Assembly (NCBI GenBank): GCA_903895725.1
Contig: CAITUV010000043.1
Coordinates: 323,298 to 387,297, forward strand
DNA length: 64,000 nucleotides
Direction of reading: 5' to 3'
Source: an uncultured Myxococcales bacterium
GTDB lineage: Bacteria; Myxococcota_A; UBA9042; CAIXZC01
Shown here: positions 24,736-34,906 of the stretch, in pieces
How the letters are laid out: each line of letters begins with the position of its first letter
Position numbering within the stretch: the first letter of the stretch is position 1
The notes under the pieces: model-generated
What the model was told of the DNA's origin: nothing
Seen by the model: the letters and a program-made list of their open reading frames with translations, nothing else
Database searches by the model: none
Made by a program: the position numbers and the translations under genes

Positions 24736-25998
24736 ATGGCAGCAGCCGGGAGCCGGCGTTCCAGCTGTTCTACCGCTCACGCGGCGGCGGGCCGCATGAA
24801 CGCCCCTGCATCGGGGGGGGCCCCCACGTCCCATCTCTACATTCACGTCCCGTTTTGCGTCCGGAAGTGCCGGTACTGCGCGTTCTACTCGGTCGAAGCC
24901 GCCGACGAAGGGCTCATGGACCGTTTCGTCACGTGCGTCGCAACCGAGCTTGGCAGCAGGCGGGGGCCGGCGCTGGAAACGGTGTATCTTGGCGGCGGAA
25001 CTCCCTCCCTCCTGGGCGCAGCGAGAATCGCCCGACTCCTGGACGCCGTTCGAGAAAGGTCCCCCGTGTCCTCCACCTGCGAGGTGACCCTGGAGGTGAA
25101 CCCGGAGACCATTGACAGGGCGGGGCTCCAGGCCTGCCGGAGCGCCGGGGTCAATCGAGTATCCATCGGTATCCAGTCGTTCGTGGATTCCAACCTGGAA
25201 TGGCTGGGGCGGATCCACGATGCTCATCGTGGCCGGCAGGCCGTAGAGGATTCCCTTTCGCTGGGGCTCAGGACCAGCATCGACCTCATCTACGGGCTGC
25301 CCGGGCAGTCGGTGCGGGCCTGGGAGGAGGAACTGGTCAACGCCAGCGGATGCGGGACGGACCATATCTCGGCCTATGAGCTCACCTGGGAGCCTGGGAC
25401 CCCGCTCTACCGGGAGCGGGTGCAGGAAGGGCGGGCAACCGTGGGCGGGCGCATCGTGCGGCGTTCGATGGGAGAGCGCTTCTTCTTTGCCACTCACGAG
25501 ACTCTGGAGCGGCTGGGGTTCGAGGGCTACGAGGTATCGTCGTTTGCCCGGAGAACGCAAGACAGGAGCCGCCACAACCTGGCGACCTGGGCCCACCGAC
25601 CCTACCGGGGGGTCGGTCCCGCTGCTCACAGCTACGTGGTCGACGGCAGCGGCCACCGGCGGACGTGGAACCGCCCGGAGCTGGCCGCCTGGCTCGAGGC
25701 GCTCGAACGAGGGGCGAGGCCCCCCGCCGACAGTGAGCTCCTTTCGCCGGAGCAACTCCTCATGGAGCGGGTCATGCTCGGTCTCCGCTGCCGGGAGGGA
25801 ATCGACCTGGAGGCCTGCCGAGCGGAATGTGGAGAGACCGCCGTGGAGCGCCTGCTCGAGAGGGCCTCGGCGATGTGCGCTGCGGGCGCGGTGGAGCTCC
25901 GGGGACGCAGCCCGGGTGACCGGGCTTCCGTGCGGGTGGTCCCGACCTTGAAGGGGATGGCACTGGCCGATCGGCTTGCCCTGGAGCTGTGCGACTAG
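24736..25998 (+). CDS. hemW: HemW-like radical SAM protein
   Basis: The protein has 420 residues from ATG 24736; ATG 24796 (MNAPASGG) is an alternative and sits nearer the conserved start. The radical SAM cluster motif is CVRKCRYCAF with Cys 41, 45 and 48. It is followed by YLGGGTPSLL, LEVNPETID, RVSIGIQSF and IDLIYGLPGQ, all characteristic of the HemW/HemN family. HemW is a heme chaperone; its CxxxCxxC lacks the extra Cys seen in HemN coproporphyrinogen dehydrogenase, and I see no fourth Cys here. The C-terminal HemN_C-like region is present. The gene lies nine bases after lepA, the common lepA-hemW pairing. Confidence 0.9.
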   Translation: MAAAGSRRSSCSTAHAAAGRMNAPASGGAPTSHLYIHVPFCVRKCRYCAFYSVEAADEGLMDRFVTCVATELGSRRGPALETVYLGGGTPSLLGAARIARLLDAVRERSPVSSTCEVTLEVNPETIDRAGLQACRSAGVNRVSIGIQSFVDSNLEWLGRIHDAHRGRQAVEDSLSLGLRTSIDLIYGLPGQSVRAWEEELVNASGCGTDHISAYELTWEPGTPLYRERVQEGRATVGGRIVRRSMGERFFFATHETLERLGFEGYEVSSFARRTQDRSRHNLATWAHRPYRGVGPAAHSYVVDGSGHRRTWNRPELAAWLEALERGARPPADSELLSPEQLLMERVMLGLRCREGIDLEACRAECGETAVERLLERASAMCAAGAVELRGRSPGDRASVRVVPTLKGMALADRLALELCD

Positions 25999-25999
25999 G

Positions 26000-26017
26000 T
26001 GGCTCAGTGTTGTCTCA
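26000..26017 (+). promoter_or_regulatory. Putative activator-binding direct repeat (site A)
   Basis: TGGCTCA (26000-26006), four bases, TGTCTCA (26011-26017): a direct repeat with an 11-base period starting just after the hemW stop. The same element with the same spacing sits at 32619-32636. It lies about 133 bases upstream of the sigma-54 promoter at 26149. A TGAGAC at 26040-26045 gives an additional inverted half-site. Binding by the activator at 33077-34876 is inferred. Confidence 0.55.
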
Positions 26018-26148
26018 GTGGAGGCGTGGCGGGCCGTTTTGAGACGCTTCGTGGCGAGTCGGAACCGTGCAGAACGCAACAGGTGAGGAGACTGGGGCGC
26101 AGGACAAGACCCGGCCTGCGTTCGTCCGTCTCCAGCGAGGCCCGGGCG

Positions 26149-26164
26149 TGGCACAGGTCTTGCT
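26149..26164 (+). promoter_or_regulatory. Sigma-54 (-24/-12) promoter A
   Basis: TGGCACA (26149-26155), four bases, TTGCT (26160-26164). The invariant GG and GC are 12 bases apart, as required for RpoN. The expected start near 26176 gives a leader of about 74 bases before the ATG at 26250. Confidence 0.75.
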
Positions 26165-26249
26165 TAACACGCTCGCGGGATGATGTTCGAATGACTTCCG
26201 GAGAACGGTGCAGGATTGAAGGGCGATACTTTGAACCGGGGAGGGTGAG

Positions 26250-28151
26250 ATGAGAGTCTCCGTACTGTGGATTCTGTTGGTCGTGGTGCTGGGCGGAACG
26301 ATTGCCGGAGCGTGCTCCGATGAGGGAGCCAAGTGCGGCAACCTCAAGGTGGAGAAGGGAGAGGAGTGCGACGACGGCAATGTCGAGGACGGCGACGGCT
26401 GCACGAACGTGTGTCTGGCCAACGTCTGCGGCGACGGCCTGGTCTGGAAGGAGATCGAGGAGTGCGACGACGGCAACTCGATCAACTACGACGGGTGCAC
26501 CAACGACTGCCGGCTCCCCCGATGCGGCGACGGAATCCTGCAGGGAACCGAGGAATGTGACGACGGCCGGCTGGACGATTCCGGCTCCTGCACGGCTGGT
26601 TGTCTCAAGGCATTGTGTGGGGACGGGCTGGTCCACGTCGGGGTCGAGCAGTGTGACGACGGGAATGCCGAAGAGACCGACGGCTGCCTCAACGTCTGCC
26701 TCCTTGCCACCTGTGGGGACGGCAAGGTCCGGGCAGGGGTCGAGGAGTGCGACGATGGCAACGTGAGCGACTATGATGAGTGCACCGGAACGTGCCTTGC
26801 GGCCCGCTGCGGGGACGGTTTCGTGCAGCTCAAGGAGGAGTGCGACGACGGCAACTTCAGCAACAGCGATGCCTGCCTCCCCGGGTGTGAGCTGGCCAAG
26901 TGCGGCGATGGCGCGGTGAGGCAGGGTGTCGAGGCCTGCGACGACGGCAACGACCTGGACGCTGACGGCTGCACCAACGGCTGCGCCCTCCCGAGTTGTG
27001 GAGACAAGATCGTGCAGGCCGGGGAAGAGTGCGACGACGGCAACCTCTCCAGCACCGACTCGTGTCTCACGACCTGCCTCTCGGTTTCCTGTGGCGACGG
27101 CTTCGTCCAGGACGGCGAGGAATGCGACGACGGCAACCTCGACGAGTCTGACGAGTGCCTGACCGGCTGCAAGCTGGCCAAGTGCGGCGATGGAGAGGTC
27201 CTCGCAGGGGTCGAGGAGTGCGACGACGGCAACGCTGAGGACACGGACGGATGCCTCTCCACCTGCAAGCTGGCCAAGTGCGGCGACGGAAAGGTTCTCG
27301 CAGGGGTCGAGGAATGCGACGACGGCAACCTGAGCAACGCGGATGAATGTCTCGGGAGCTGCCTCAAGTCGAGCTGCGGCGATGGGTTCGTGCAGGCCGG
27401 GGAGGAGTGCGACGACGGAAACACCGACCCCTCCGACAGCTGCGCTGAGGGCTGCAAACTGGCGGTTTGCGGCGACGGCTTCGTAAGGGCCGGCGTCGAG
27501 GCGTGTGACGACGGAAACGTCGACGACGGGGATGCATGCACTGCTGCCTGCACGCTTCCGTCCTGCGGCAACGGGATTGCCGAGGAGGGAGAGGAGTGCG
27601 ACGACGGGAACCTGGTGAGCACGGACGGCTGCCTCCCGTCCTGCCTGGCTGCCGAATGTGGCGACGGGCTGGTCCAGGCCGGTGCAGAGGAGTGCGACGA
27701 CGGGAACCTGACCAGCGGCGACTGGTGCAGTGCTCTCTGCAAGAAGGAATGCCTGTTCGGTGACAAGACGGCCATGGGCACGGCGGGCTGCTACATGCTG
27801 TTCAAGCAGGCGGCCACCTGGAAGGATTCCGCGGCCATCTGTGCGTTGCTGGACTCCCACCTCGTGGCAGTGGCGGATGCGGCGGAGAACGGTGTGGTTT
27901 CGCAGCTCGCGTCGGGAACGGTTCCGGAGCTGTGGCTCGGGTTCACCGACCAGTGGAGCGAGTCGACTTTCGTGTGGTCCCTGGGCGGGGGAGAGCTCCT
28001 GGCATCCACCTATGCGAATTGGGCTGCCGGGCAGCCGGACAACGGGCCGGATTCGGCGGGGGATTGTGCGTACATGGCGCTCCCGGCCGCAACGTGGTCC
28101 GACGGCGGCTGCGACAAGTCCAGGGCATTCGTGTGCGAGCACAGCTGGTAG
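26250..28151 (+). CDS. DUF4215-repeat lipoprotein with C-type lectin-like domain
   Basis: The protein has 633 residues. The start follows GGGAGGGTGAG. The signal peptide ends GTIAGAC, a probable lipobox. Residues about 28-500 are 15 tandem DUF4215 (myxococcal Cys-rich) repeats of about 31-33 residues, of the form CGDGxVxxGxEECDDGNxxxxDGCxxxC. Residues about 501-633 are a C-type lectin-like fold: [50 protein letters not shown] (616-618) and FVCEHSW. Gln595-Pro-Asp597 is the QPD motif, which in animal lectins goes with galactose-type sugars. The protein probably projects a sugar-binding head from the surface. It is the first gene behind sigma-54 promoter A, with the next gene 33 bases downstream. 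Confidence 0.9.
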   Translation: MRVSVLWILLVVVLGGTIAGACSDEGAKCGNLKVEKGEECDDGNVEDGDGCTNVCLANVCGDGLVWKEIEECDDGNSINYDGCTNDCRLPRCGDGILQGTEECDDGRLDDSGSCTAGCLKALCGDGLVHVGVEQCDDGNAEETDGCLNVCLLATCGDGKVRAGVEECDDGNVSDYDECTGTCLAARCGDGFVQLKEECDDGNFSNSDACLPGCELAKCGDGAVRQGVEACDDGNDLDADGCTNGCALPSCGDKIVQAGEECDDGNLSSTDSCLTTCLSVSCGDGFVQDGEECDDGNLDESDECLTGCKLAKCGDGEVLAGVEECDDGNAEDTDGCLSTCKLAKCGDGKVLAGVEECDDGNLSNADECLGSCLKSSCGDGFVQAGEECDDGNTDPSDSCAEGCKLAVCGDGFVRAGVEACDDGNVDDGDACTAACTLPSCGNGIAEEGEECDDGNLVSTDGCLPSCLAAECGDGLVQAGAEECDDGNLTSGDWCSALCKKECLFGDKTAMGTAGCYMLFKQAATWKDSAAICALLDSHLVAVADAAENGVVSQLASGTVPELWLGFTDQWSESTFVWSLGGGELLASTYANWAAGQPDNGPDSAGDCAYMALPAATWSDGGCDKSRAFVCEHSW

Positions 28152-28184
28152 GAGACGGCGTCGCCCCCAATACGGGATGGAGAC

Positions 28185-31100
28185 ATGGTCATGAAGAACT
28201 GGCGATGGTTGATTTCCGCATCGCTGTGCGTCGCCGGGTTGGGCCTGGGCGGATGCGGCTCTTCGGGGGGCGATGGGGACGAGTCTGATCCAGCTCCCCG
28301 TTGTGGCGACGGCATCGTGCTCGAGGGGAGCGAGGAGTGCGATGACGGCAATGCAGTCGATTTCGACGGCTGCCGCAACGATTGCCGGCTTCCCCGGTGC
28401 GGTGACGGAGTGCTCCAGGGCAGCGAGAAGTGCGACGACGGCAACAGCTCGGATTGGGACGCGTGCATCAGCTCCTGTGAGAAGGCCCGGTGCGGCGACG
28501 GCATCGTCTGGCCGGAAGTCGAGCAGTGCGACGACGGCAATGATGTCGAGACGGATGGGTGTCTGGTGGATTGCCGCAAAGCCTCCTGCGGCGACGGGCT
28601 GGTCCAGTCCGGAGTCGAGGAGTGTGACGACGGCAACGTCATCGATGGGGATGGGTGCACCAGCGGTTGCGTGCAGGCTCGGTGCGGCGACGGGCTGGTC
28701 CGGGTCGGGGTGGAGGAGTGCGACGACGGGAACGCAGACTCCACCGACTCGTGCCTCCTGGGGTGCAAGGCGGCCACGTGCGGTGACGGGGTCGTCCAGG
28801 TCGGCGTGGAGGAGTGTGACGACGGGAATACCGACTCGACCGACTCGTGCCTCCTGGGGTGCAAGGCGGCCTCGTGTGGCGACGGGGTCGTCCAGGTCGG
28901 CGTGGAGGAGTGCGACGACGGCAACGGGTTCGACGGCGACTCGTGTACGACCCTGTGCCTGGATGCGCGGTGCGGGGATGGAATCCTGTACACAGGGGTG
29001 GAGGAGTGTGACGACGGGAACTCGGGCTCGCTCGACGGGTGTGTCGAAGGGTGCATCGCGGCCACCTGCGGGGACGGCTTCGTTCACCTGGGTGTAGAGG
29101 CCTGTGACGATGGCAACGAGCTGGCCGGCGACGCCTGCACGCCCACCTGTGTTCTGCCCACTTGCGGCGACGGTGTAGTCCAGCCGGGTGAGGAGTGCGA
29201 CGACGCCAATACGATCGACGCCGACGCCTGCCTCTCCTCGTGCCTGCTGGCCTGGTGCGGAGACGGTTTCGTCCGCCTCGGCGTGGAAGGGTGCGACGAC
29301 GGTAACACGGTGGACCTCGACGGCTGCTCGAACTCCTGCTCCCTTCCGGGGTGCGGGGACGGGGTGCTACAGCCTGGCGAGGGCTGCGACGACGGAAACG
29401 CAGTCAACGAAGACGGATGCCTGTCCATCTGCGCTCCGGCATCTTGCGGAGACGGCTTCGTTCATGCCGGCGTGGAACAGTGCGACGACGCAAACCTCTC
29501 GGACTCGGACGGGTGCCTGAACGGCTGCGTGCCGGCAGCCTGTGGAGACGGCAAGGTTTACTCCGGCGTGGAGCAGTGTGACGACGGGAACGCATCCGAT
29601 CTGGACGCGTGCCTCTCCGACTGCACACCGGCCAAATGCGGGGACGGGATCGTGTGGGGGGGCAACGAGGAGTGCGACGACGCCAACCTCGACAACAGCG
29701 ACGGCTGCCTGATGACGTGCGTGCTGTTCGACTGGTGTGCCCAGTTCCTCGTCGGGGCAATCGACCCGCAGAGCATCTGCGTGCCTTCCGAAGACTCGAA
29801 GGTTTCCAAGCCGACGCTGACCCTCTCTGGCAGCGGGTTCGTCGTGTTCGAAGGAGTGCCTCCCACCGTGACGGTCGACGGCAAGCAGACTCCGGTGAGC
29901 TCCATGGGCGGGTGCCAGCCGGTTGCTGGCGTGCTCAACTCAGCCCAGCAGTGCACGTCCATGGTGGTGAAGACGTCCAGCGACTACGCCATCGGCGACC
30001 ACGTCGTGACCGTGCGTCTGCCCTTGACCCAGGAGTGCGGGCAGAGCGTCGTATTCAGCGTGGCTCCTCCTCCGGACCTCGACCAGGTCAGCCCGTCTCC
30101 GGTTTGCGAGGGAGCCAACTGGTTCGAGCTCAAGGGCGAGGGGTTCGTGGCGTCGACCCAGGTGTTCTTCGACGACATCCCTGCGACTACGGTGGTCCTG
30201 GAAGATGATGAGCATCTCAAGGCCTGGTTCGAGCACCTGGAGCCGGGCCCGTACGACGTGACCGTGTCCTCCGGGGCGGGTTGCAAGTCCACTCTGCCCG
30301 GAGCGGTCCTGGTGGTGCCGGCACCGGCCGTGTACTTCGTGGATCCTCACGTGGTGTACAACGGGATTGCACTCCAGGTGACGGCATTCGTGACCAACAT
30401 CGAGGGCGGGGGCGTCGAGTTTTTCGGGATCAGGCCGAGCGGCTCCCCGGAGGATTTCTCCGAGCTTCAGTTTACCTATGATCCAGCCAAGCCGCGGAGG
30501 CTCCAGGCGGTCATTCCCGAGGGGTTGGCCCCCGGGCTCTACGACGTGTTCCTGATTGACGAACTGGGCTGCACGGCTCAGCTCGACGAGGCGCTCCAGG
30601 TCACCGACACACTGACGCTGAGCCTTGCCGGAGTGGAACCGGAGTTCGGCTGGACCAAGCAGCGAACTTCGGTCGATCTGTATGCAGACGACCCGGCACC
30701 ACCGGGCGAGGAGCCGTTCATCAGCCTGCCGAGGGTGTATCTCAACCCGGTGGTTGCCGCTCCCGGGCAGCTCGCATCCGGCCTCAACGCGGTGGGCTTC
30801 GTGAGCGGCGGGCGCATCACGGCGGTGGTGCCGGAGGGATTGCTCCCCGGTGCCTACGACATCGTGGTGGTCAACCCGGATGGTGCGGTGGGTCTCCTGC
30901 CCGGCGGGTTCGACGTGATGGCGCTGCCGCCACCTCTCATCGATTCCGTGTCTCCCGGCTCCGTGCCCAACTCGTCCCCGGCCTCGATCGTGATCGCGGG
31001 TTCGCACTTTGCCAACCCGAAGGTGGACCTGACCTGCAAGTCCCCCGAGGGTACGATCTCGGCCTACCTGGTGACGGTGAGCAGCTGGCTCGAGGGGAAG

Positions 31101-32612
31101 ATCAATGCGACGGTACCGGCGTCGGGGATAGCGGCGGGCTCCGTGTGCGTGGTCCAGGTGACCAACTCGGATGGGAGCTATGCCCGTTACTCGGCGCTGG
31201 GAGTGACCAACCCGGCAGAGAACCTGGAGCCGATGAAGCCGAGGCCCCCGATGTTGCAGGCCAGGCGTGCGCCGGCCGTGGTTGTCGGTCGTGCGACCCG
31301 GTCGGCACAGTTCCTCTACGCCATCGGTGGCGACAACGGGACCGGGCAGGCCTTTGCCACGGTAGAGACGGTTCCACTCGATGCCTACGGTGAGCTGGGG
31401 ACATGGCGGAACGTCCGGGGAAGCCTTCCCCAGGCGAGGACGTTGGCCGCGGTCGGGAGGGTAGGGCGGTTCCTGTTCCTGGCAGGCGGGAGCAACGGAA
31501 CGACAGCGCAGAGCAGCCTTCTTCGGGCGGAGATTCTCGACCCTGCGCGGGCCCCCGTGCTCGATGATCTCACTCTGGACCTGGCGCCGGGAGGGCTGAG
31601 TGCCGGAATCTGGTCCTACCGCGTGTCCGCCCTGATGCTTCCTGGCGACCCCGACAACCCGGGCGGCGAGACGCTACCGAGCGATCCGTTGCCGCTCCAG
31701 GTTCCAAAGGGGCTGCCGCAGCCGCTCAAGGTGACGCTCTACTGGAAGGCGGTTCCCGGAGCCAAGGAGTACCGGGTCTACCGTACGCCGGAGGCCGGTA
31801 AACCTTCAGGTACGGAGCAACTGGTGGGGGTGGTGCAGGCTCCTGTTCACGAGTTCACAGACACGGGGGTTGCGGCCGACCCGACGAAGGTGCCTCTTGT
31901 GCCGGGTGACCTGGGCGTGTGGCACACGGCCGGTGCGCTCAAGCAGACCCGCGAGGGGCTTGGTCTGGGCCTGGGAGTCGATCCCTCCGGCAACGGGCAG
32001 GTCTACCTGTACGCCGTGGGGGGACGCACCGCGGGCGGGACCTTCCCGACGAGCTACGAGTATCTGGCCATCAAGGCGGACACGGGCCTTCCCGTCGTTG
32101 CGGGTGGGGCATTCGTGGAAGTAACGGACAACGTGCTGGGGGCTGGGCGCTGGCAGCTCGGGGTCTTCGTCGTGGACGACACGGTTTCGATCCGGTCCGC
32201 TCCCGGAAACACCTGGATCTATGCCGGGGCAGGTCTGGGGGCAGCCTCTCAGCTCAAGACGAACTTCGATGCCGCCCTGGTTCTGACCGGAGGGAAACTT
32301 GGCAGCTGGCAGGCCGTCGAGGCAATCAAGCCCGGGTTTGCAGGCTACGGATTCGCCGCTGCCGCCAACCAGCTGTGGGTGTTCGGCGGACAGGGAGGGG
32401 CCCCCGCCACCAATGGGAAGTCGTCCCAGCTCTGTGGACAGGGGTTCTCCTGCGGTGTGCCGCCGGCCATCCAGAACTGGAATGCAGGGATCGGCCTGCT
32501 GGAAGAGCGGTACCTTCCGGGCAGCACGGTCGGTGCCGCCCACATCTTCATCCTCGGTGGGGTGGGCCAGGGTAGCCTCCCCCGGTCGACCGTGGAGGCT
32601 ACCGTCTGGTAG
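28185..32612 (+). CDS. Giant DUF4215-TIG-Kelch lipoprotein
   Basis: The protein has 1475 residues, the longest complete one in the window. The lipobox is GLGGC. It has 15 DUF4215 repeats (about residues 38-515), the same number as the neighbour. Then come several IPT/TIG-like Ig domains (about 520-1020), with openings such as [23 protein letters not shown] and [24 protein letters not shown]. The last 450 residues are Kelch-like blades with [20 protein letters not shown] and WVFGGQGG. A fibronectin-like insert ([18 protein letters not shown]) sits between blades. A Cys stalk carrying a beta-propeller fits a surface adhesin or scaffold. It begins at ATG 28185, with another ATG two codons on. 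It is probably co-transcribed with the lectin gene. Confidence 0.9.
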   Translation: MVMKNWRWLISASLCVAGLGLGGCGSSGGDGDESDPAPRCGDGIVLEGSEECDDGNAVDFDGCRNDCRLPRCGDGVLQGSEKCDDGNSSDWDACISSCEKARCGDGIVWPEVEQCDDGNDVETDGCLVDCRKASCGDGLVQSGVEECDDGNVIDGDGCTSGCVQARCGDGLVRVGVEECDDGNADSTDSCLLGCKAATCGDGVVQVGVEECDDGNTDSTDSCLLGCKAASCGDGVVQVGVEECDDGNGFDGDSCTTLCLDARCGDGILYTGVEECDDGNSGSLDGCVEGCIAATCGDGFVHLGVEACDDGNELAGDACTPTCVLPTCGDGVVQPGEECDDANTIDADACLSSCLLAWCGDGFVRLGVEGCDDGNTVDLDGCSNSCSLPGCGDGVLQPGEGCDDGNAVNEDGCLSICAPASCGDGFVHAGVEQCDDANLSDSDGCLNGCVPAACGDGKVYSGVEQCDDGNASDLDACLSDCTPAKCGDGIVWGGNEECDDANLDNSDGCLMTCVLFDWCAQFLVGAIDPQSICVPSEDSKVSKPTLTLSGSGFVVFEGVPPTVTVDGKQTPVSSMGGCQPVAGVLNSAQQCTSMVVKTSSDYAIGDHVVTVRLPLTQECGQSVVFSVAPPPDLDQVSPSPVCEGANWFELKGEGFVASTQVFFDDIPATTVVLEDDEHLKAWFEHLEPGPYDVTVSSGAGCKSTLPGAVLVVPAPAVYFVDPHVVYNGIALQVTAFVTNIEGGGVEFFGIRPSGSPEDFSELQFTYDPAKPRRLQAVIPEGLAPGLYDVFLIDELGCTAQLDEALQVTDTLTLSLAGVEPEFGWTKQRTSVDLYADDPAPPGEEPFISLPRVYLNPVVAAPGQLASGLNAVGFVSGGRITAVVPEGLLPGAYDIVVVNPDGAVGLLPGGFDVMALPPPLIDSVSPGSVPNSSPASIVIAGSHFANPKVDLTCKSPEGTISAYLVTVSSWLEGKINATVPASGIAAGSVCVVQVTNSDGSYARYSALGVTNPAENLEPMKPRPPMLQARRAPAVVVGRATRSAQFLYAIGGDNGTGQAFATVETVPLDAYGELGTWRNVRGSLPQARTLAAVGRVGRFLFLAGGSNGTTAQSSLLRAEILDPARAPVLDDLTLDLAPGGLSAGIWSYRVSALMLPGDPDNPGGETLPSDPLPLQVPKGLPQPLKVTLYWKAVPGAKEYRVYRTPEAGKPSGTEQLVGVVQAPVHEFTDTGVAADPTKVPLVPGDLGVWHTAGALKQTREGLGLGLGVDPSGNGQVYLYAVGGRTAGGTFPTSYEYLAIKADTGLPVVAGGAFVEVTDNVLGAGRWQLGVFVVDDTVSIRSAPGNTWIYAGAGLGAASQLKTNFDAALVLTGGKLGSWQAVEAIKPGFAGYGFAAAANQLWVFGGQGGAPATNGKSSQLCGQGFSCGVPPAIQNWNAGIGLLEERYLPGSTVGAAHIFILGGVGQGSLPRSTVEATVW

Positions 32613-32618
32613 GCGGGT

Positions 32619-32636
32619 TGTCTCACGGCTGTCTCA
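32619..32636 (+). promoter_or_regulatory. Putative activator-binding direct repeat (site B)
   Basis: TGTCTCA (32619-32625), CGGC, TGTCTCA (32630-32636), again with an 11-base period, starting 7 bases after the stop of the Kelch lipoprotein gene. It lies about 121 bases upstream of sigma-54 promoter B. It matches site A at 13 of the 14 repeat positions, with the same four-base gap. Confidence 0.6.
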
Positions 32637-32755
32637 GAGTTGGTCTTCGAAACAAGTCGGAAACATGGTCATCCGTGGTCCCTCCCGAGCCGGAGATTTG
32701 TCGCAGCCGCCTGGTGAGCCGCTCCTCTGGCATTTGGCGGGACCATCATGCAATC

Positions 32756-32771
32756 TGGCACGGTGGTTGCA
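32756..32771 (+). promoter_or_regulatory. Sigma-54 (-24/-12) promoter B
   Basis: TGGCACG (32756-32762), GTGG, TTGCA (32767-32771) is a perfect match to the RpoN consensus. The expected start near 32783 gives a leader of about 50 bases before the small membrane protein gene. Confidence 0.85.
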
Positions 32772-32833
32772 CAAGGCATGGTTCGATTTGTGAGGTGGCC
32801 TTCCGCCACCCCTGAGTGAGACAGGAGCATGTC

Positions 32834-33043
32834 ATGGTGTCCGATGCCACCGCCACCCCTTCCAAGTTTTCTGCAGTATTTTTCAGGTTGTTCGTGGTCA
32901 TGCTCCTGCTCGCCATGCTTGTGCTCGCGGTCGGCGGCCTCGTAGCTGCTGTCCGTAGTGCCGACGAGCCCCCCGACTCGGCCGGCACGAAGGGCGGAGG
33001 ATGGCGTACTCAGGGGTGGCGGGTTACCTCACAGCGAAACTAG
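32834..33043 (+). CDS. Small single-pass membrane protein under sigma-54 control
   Basis: The protein has 69 residues. The ATG at 32834 follows ACAGGAG (32821-32827). One strongly hydrophobic helix (about residues 13-41, FFRLFVVMLLLAMLVLAVGG) is preceded by a short polar N terminus with Thr/Pro/Lys. A 28-residue polar tail follows, with acidic residues near the membrane and Arg/Trp/Gln later. No Cys and no lipobox are present. I recognise no family. Reality is supported by the perfect sigma-54 promoter and activator repeat directly upstream and by the good ribosome-binding site. It converges with the sigma-54 activator gene (33-base gap). It may be a small regulator or anchor in the same system. 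Confidence 0.7.
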   Translation: MVSDATATPSKFSAVFFRLFVVMLLLAMLVLAVGGLVAAVRSADEPPDSAGTKGGGWRTQGWRVTSQRN

Positions 33044-33076
33044 CCTGGCAGTTTCCGGAACTCCTTCCAGCAGATA

Positions 33077-34876
33077 CTACGGCACGATCCCGAGACGCTC
33101 CAAGGTGCGATAGAAAGTGGCCCGACTCACACCGAGCATGCGGGCAGCCAGCGTTCTCTTGCCGTTGGCGCGGGCCAGCGCTGCGAGAACCCGCTCCCGC
33201 TCGTCCACATCGTCTGGACCATCAATTGGAGGCGTGGCCCCCCCTTCCCGCACTTCGGGCGGGAGGTCTGCAAGCTGGACCAGCTCGTGGGCGGTTCTCA
33301 GGACCGCATGCTCGATGGCACTGCGCAGCTCCCTCACGTTCCCGGGCCAGGGATACTGCAGCAACACCCGCATGGCCTGCTGCGTGAGCCCCTGGACTGA
33401 CTTGCTCGTTGCCGCAGCCGACTGCTCCACGAATTCCGCCGCCAGCAGCGGGATGTCGGAAGACCGCCGCCGCAGAGGCGGTACCACGATCCGCGCGGAC
33501 CGAAGCCGGTAATAGAGGTCCTCGCGGAATCGCCCGGCAGCCACCTCCTTCGCCAGGTCTCGATGGGTCGAGGCCAGGACTCGGAAGTCCAGACGACGAG
33601 GGAGGGATTCGCCGACGCGGGTGACCTCGCGAGTCTCGAGGACTCTCAGCAGGCTCGTCTGCATGAACGGAGAGATGTCCCCGATCTCGTCGAGGAGGAC
33701 CGTACCGCCGTTGGCCGCTTCGAAGACGCCCTTCTCATCCGCCACCGCACCGGTGAACGACCCCCGCTTGTGGCCGAAAAGCTGACTGCTGAGGAGGGAA
33801 TCGGTGAGCCCGGCACAGTTGACGGGAACGAAAGGCCGCTCGCTCCGCTCGCTGTTGCTGTGGATTGCGCGGGCCACGAGCTCCTTTCCCGAACCCGTCT
33901 CCCCCTCGATGAGCACGGTCCAGTCGACTCGGGCCGTCTCGACGATCTCCTTGTAGAGCTGCTTCATGGCAGCGCTGTGCCCCAGCATCCCCTCGAACTC
34001 AGTCGTCTGGTCGAGCTCATCCCGGAGAAGATGAACCTCGGTCATGTCGTAGAGGAAGATGATGCGCCTCTCGGCATCGGCCGGGTCGGGGTGGATCTCG
34101 ACATCCATCCAGTAGCGTCTGCCGCCCGGGGAATCCATGGTGACGGGAAGGCGTGCGGACTGAGATTCGCCCGTAGAGAGCTTCAGTCGAACAACGGCCC
34201 GGTCCCGCGACGAGAGGGGAAACACTTCATCCCAGGGAAGTCCGAGCACCTCGGTCTCGTGCGCCCCCAGCAGCTCGAGACCGACCGAGTTCACAAACGA
34301 GATCTTGCCGTCGCTCCCGACGATGACGGTCACGATTCTCAGCATCCCGAGAATGGAGAGAAGGTCGTTGCGGGACTTGCGAATCTCGGCCTCGGCCAGT
34401 GTGCGCTCCGTGACATCCCGGAGGAAGTCGATCACGCACTCCCTTCCACCGACCAGCCCCAGCGTTGCGGTCAGGTCGACGAATATCCGAGTCCCATCCT
34501 TTCTCATGTAGGGAAGCGCCGAAGCCTGAGTGCTCTTGCCCTGCGCACGGTGCGTGAACTCGTTGAGGCAGTGCTCCCGGTCCGTCTCCGGATGGAGGTC
34601 ACCGACCGTCAGGTTGAACAGCTCCTCCTCGCCGTAGCCGATGATCCTCAGCGCTGAAGGGTTCGCGTACACGAGCCTTCGACTCTCGATCTCCGCCACC
34701 AGGATCCCCTCGGTGGCACTTTCGAACAGGGCCTTGTATCGAGTGCTCGTCTGCTCGACGGTGGCCCCGCCTCGGGTGCCCGCCGCAGCCAGCGATTCGA
34801 GCTGTGAGATGCGCTGGCGCGCCTCACTCAGCTCATAAACCAGCTGATCTCGTGACTTCTCCACATCTCTCATCAT
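33077..34876 (-). CDS. Sigma-54-dependent activator with two PAS domains
   Basis: The protein has 599 residues. An N-terminal coiled coil (SRDQLVYELSEARQRISQLESL) leads to two PAS domains (about 35-150 and 155-270). The first contains YKALFESATEGILV and YMRKDGTRIFVDL. The AAA+ domain has Walker A GETGSGKE (about 322), the sigma-54 contact loop GSFTGA (about 368), Walker B GTVLLDEIGD and the arginine-rich PPLRRRSSDIP. A Fis-type helix-turn-helix (LAARMLGVSRATFYRTLERLGI) ends the protein. There is no receiver or FHA domain, so the signal probably enters through PAS. The start is ATG 34876 or 34873. It lies 30 bases downstream of the TPR gene. Two sigma-54 promoters with a shared upstream repeat lie just beyond it. 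Confidence 0.93.
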   Translation of the reverse strand: MMRDVEKSRDQLVYELSEARQRISQLESLAAAGTRGGATVEQTSTRYKALFESATEGILVAEIESRRLVYANPSALRIIGYGEEELFNLTVGDLHPETDREHCLNEFTHRAQGKSTQASALPYMRKDGTRIFVDLTATLGLVGGRECVIDFLRDVTERTLAEAEIRKSRNDLLSILGMLRIVTVIVGSDGKISFVNSVGLELLGAHETEVLGLPWDEVFPLSSRDRAVVRLKLSTGESQSARLPVTMDSPGGRRYWMDVEIHPDPADAERRIIFLYDMTEVHLLRDELDQTTEFEGMLGHSAAMKQLYKEIVETARVDWTVLIEGETGSGKELVARAIHSNSERSERPFVPVNCAGLTDSLLSSQLFGHKRGSFTGAVADEKGVFEAANGGTVLLDEIGDISPFMQTSLLRVLETREVTRVGESLPRRLDFRVLASTHRDLAKEVAAGRFREDLYYRLRSARIVVPPLRRRSSDIPLLAAEFVEQSAAATSKSVQGLTQQAMRVLLQYPWPGNVRELRSAIEHAVLRTAHELVQLADLPPEVREGGATPPIDGPDDVDERERVLAALARANGKRTLAARMLGVSRATFYRTLERLGIVP

Positions 34877-34906
34877 CCCACCTGTTGGCCGCAATCCGGC
34901 CTCGCA

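Noticed and set aside
24736..25998. Reading the radical SAM gene as hemN (coproporphyrinogen dehydrogenase)
   Set aside because: The length and the three-Cys motif without a fourth Cys, plus pairing with lepA, fit HemW instead.
26004..29087. A 1027-codon open frame antisense to the DUF4215 genes, and similar long antisense frames at 2688-3698, 5497-7050 and 58194-63017 (upstream part)
   Set aside because: They are created by GC-rich codon periodicity of Cys/Asp/Gly repeats, show low-complexity Val/Ala patterns and lack start signals; the sense frames carry signal peptides and known repeats.
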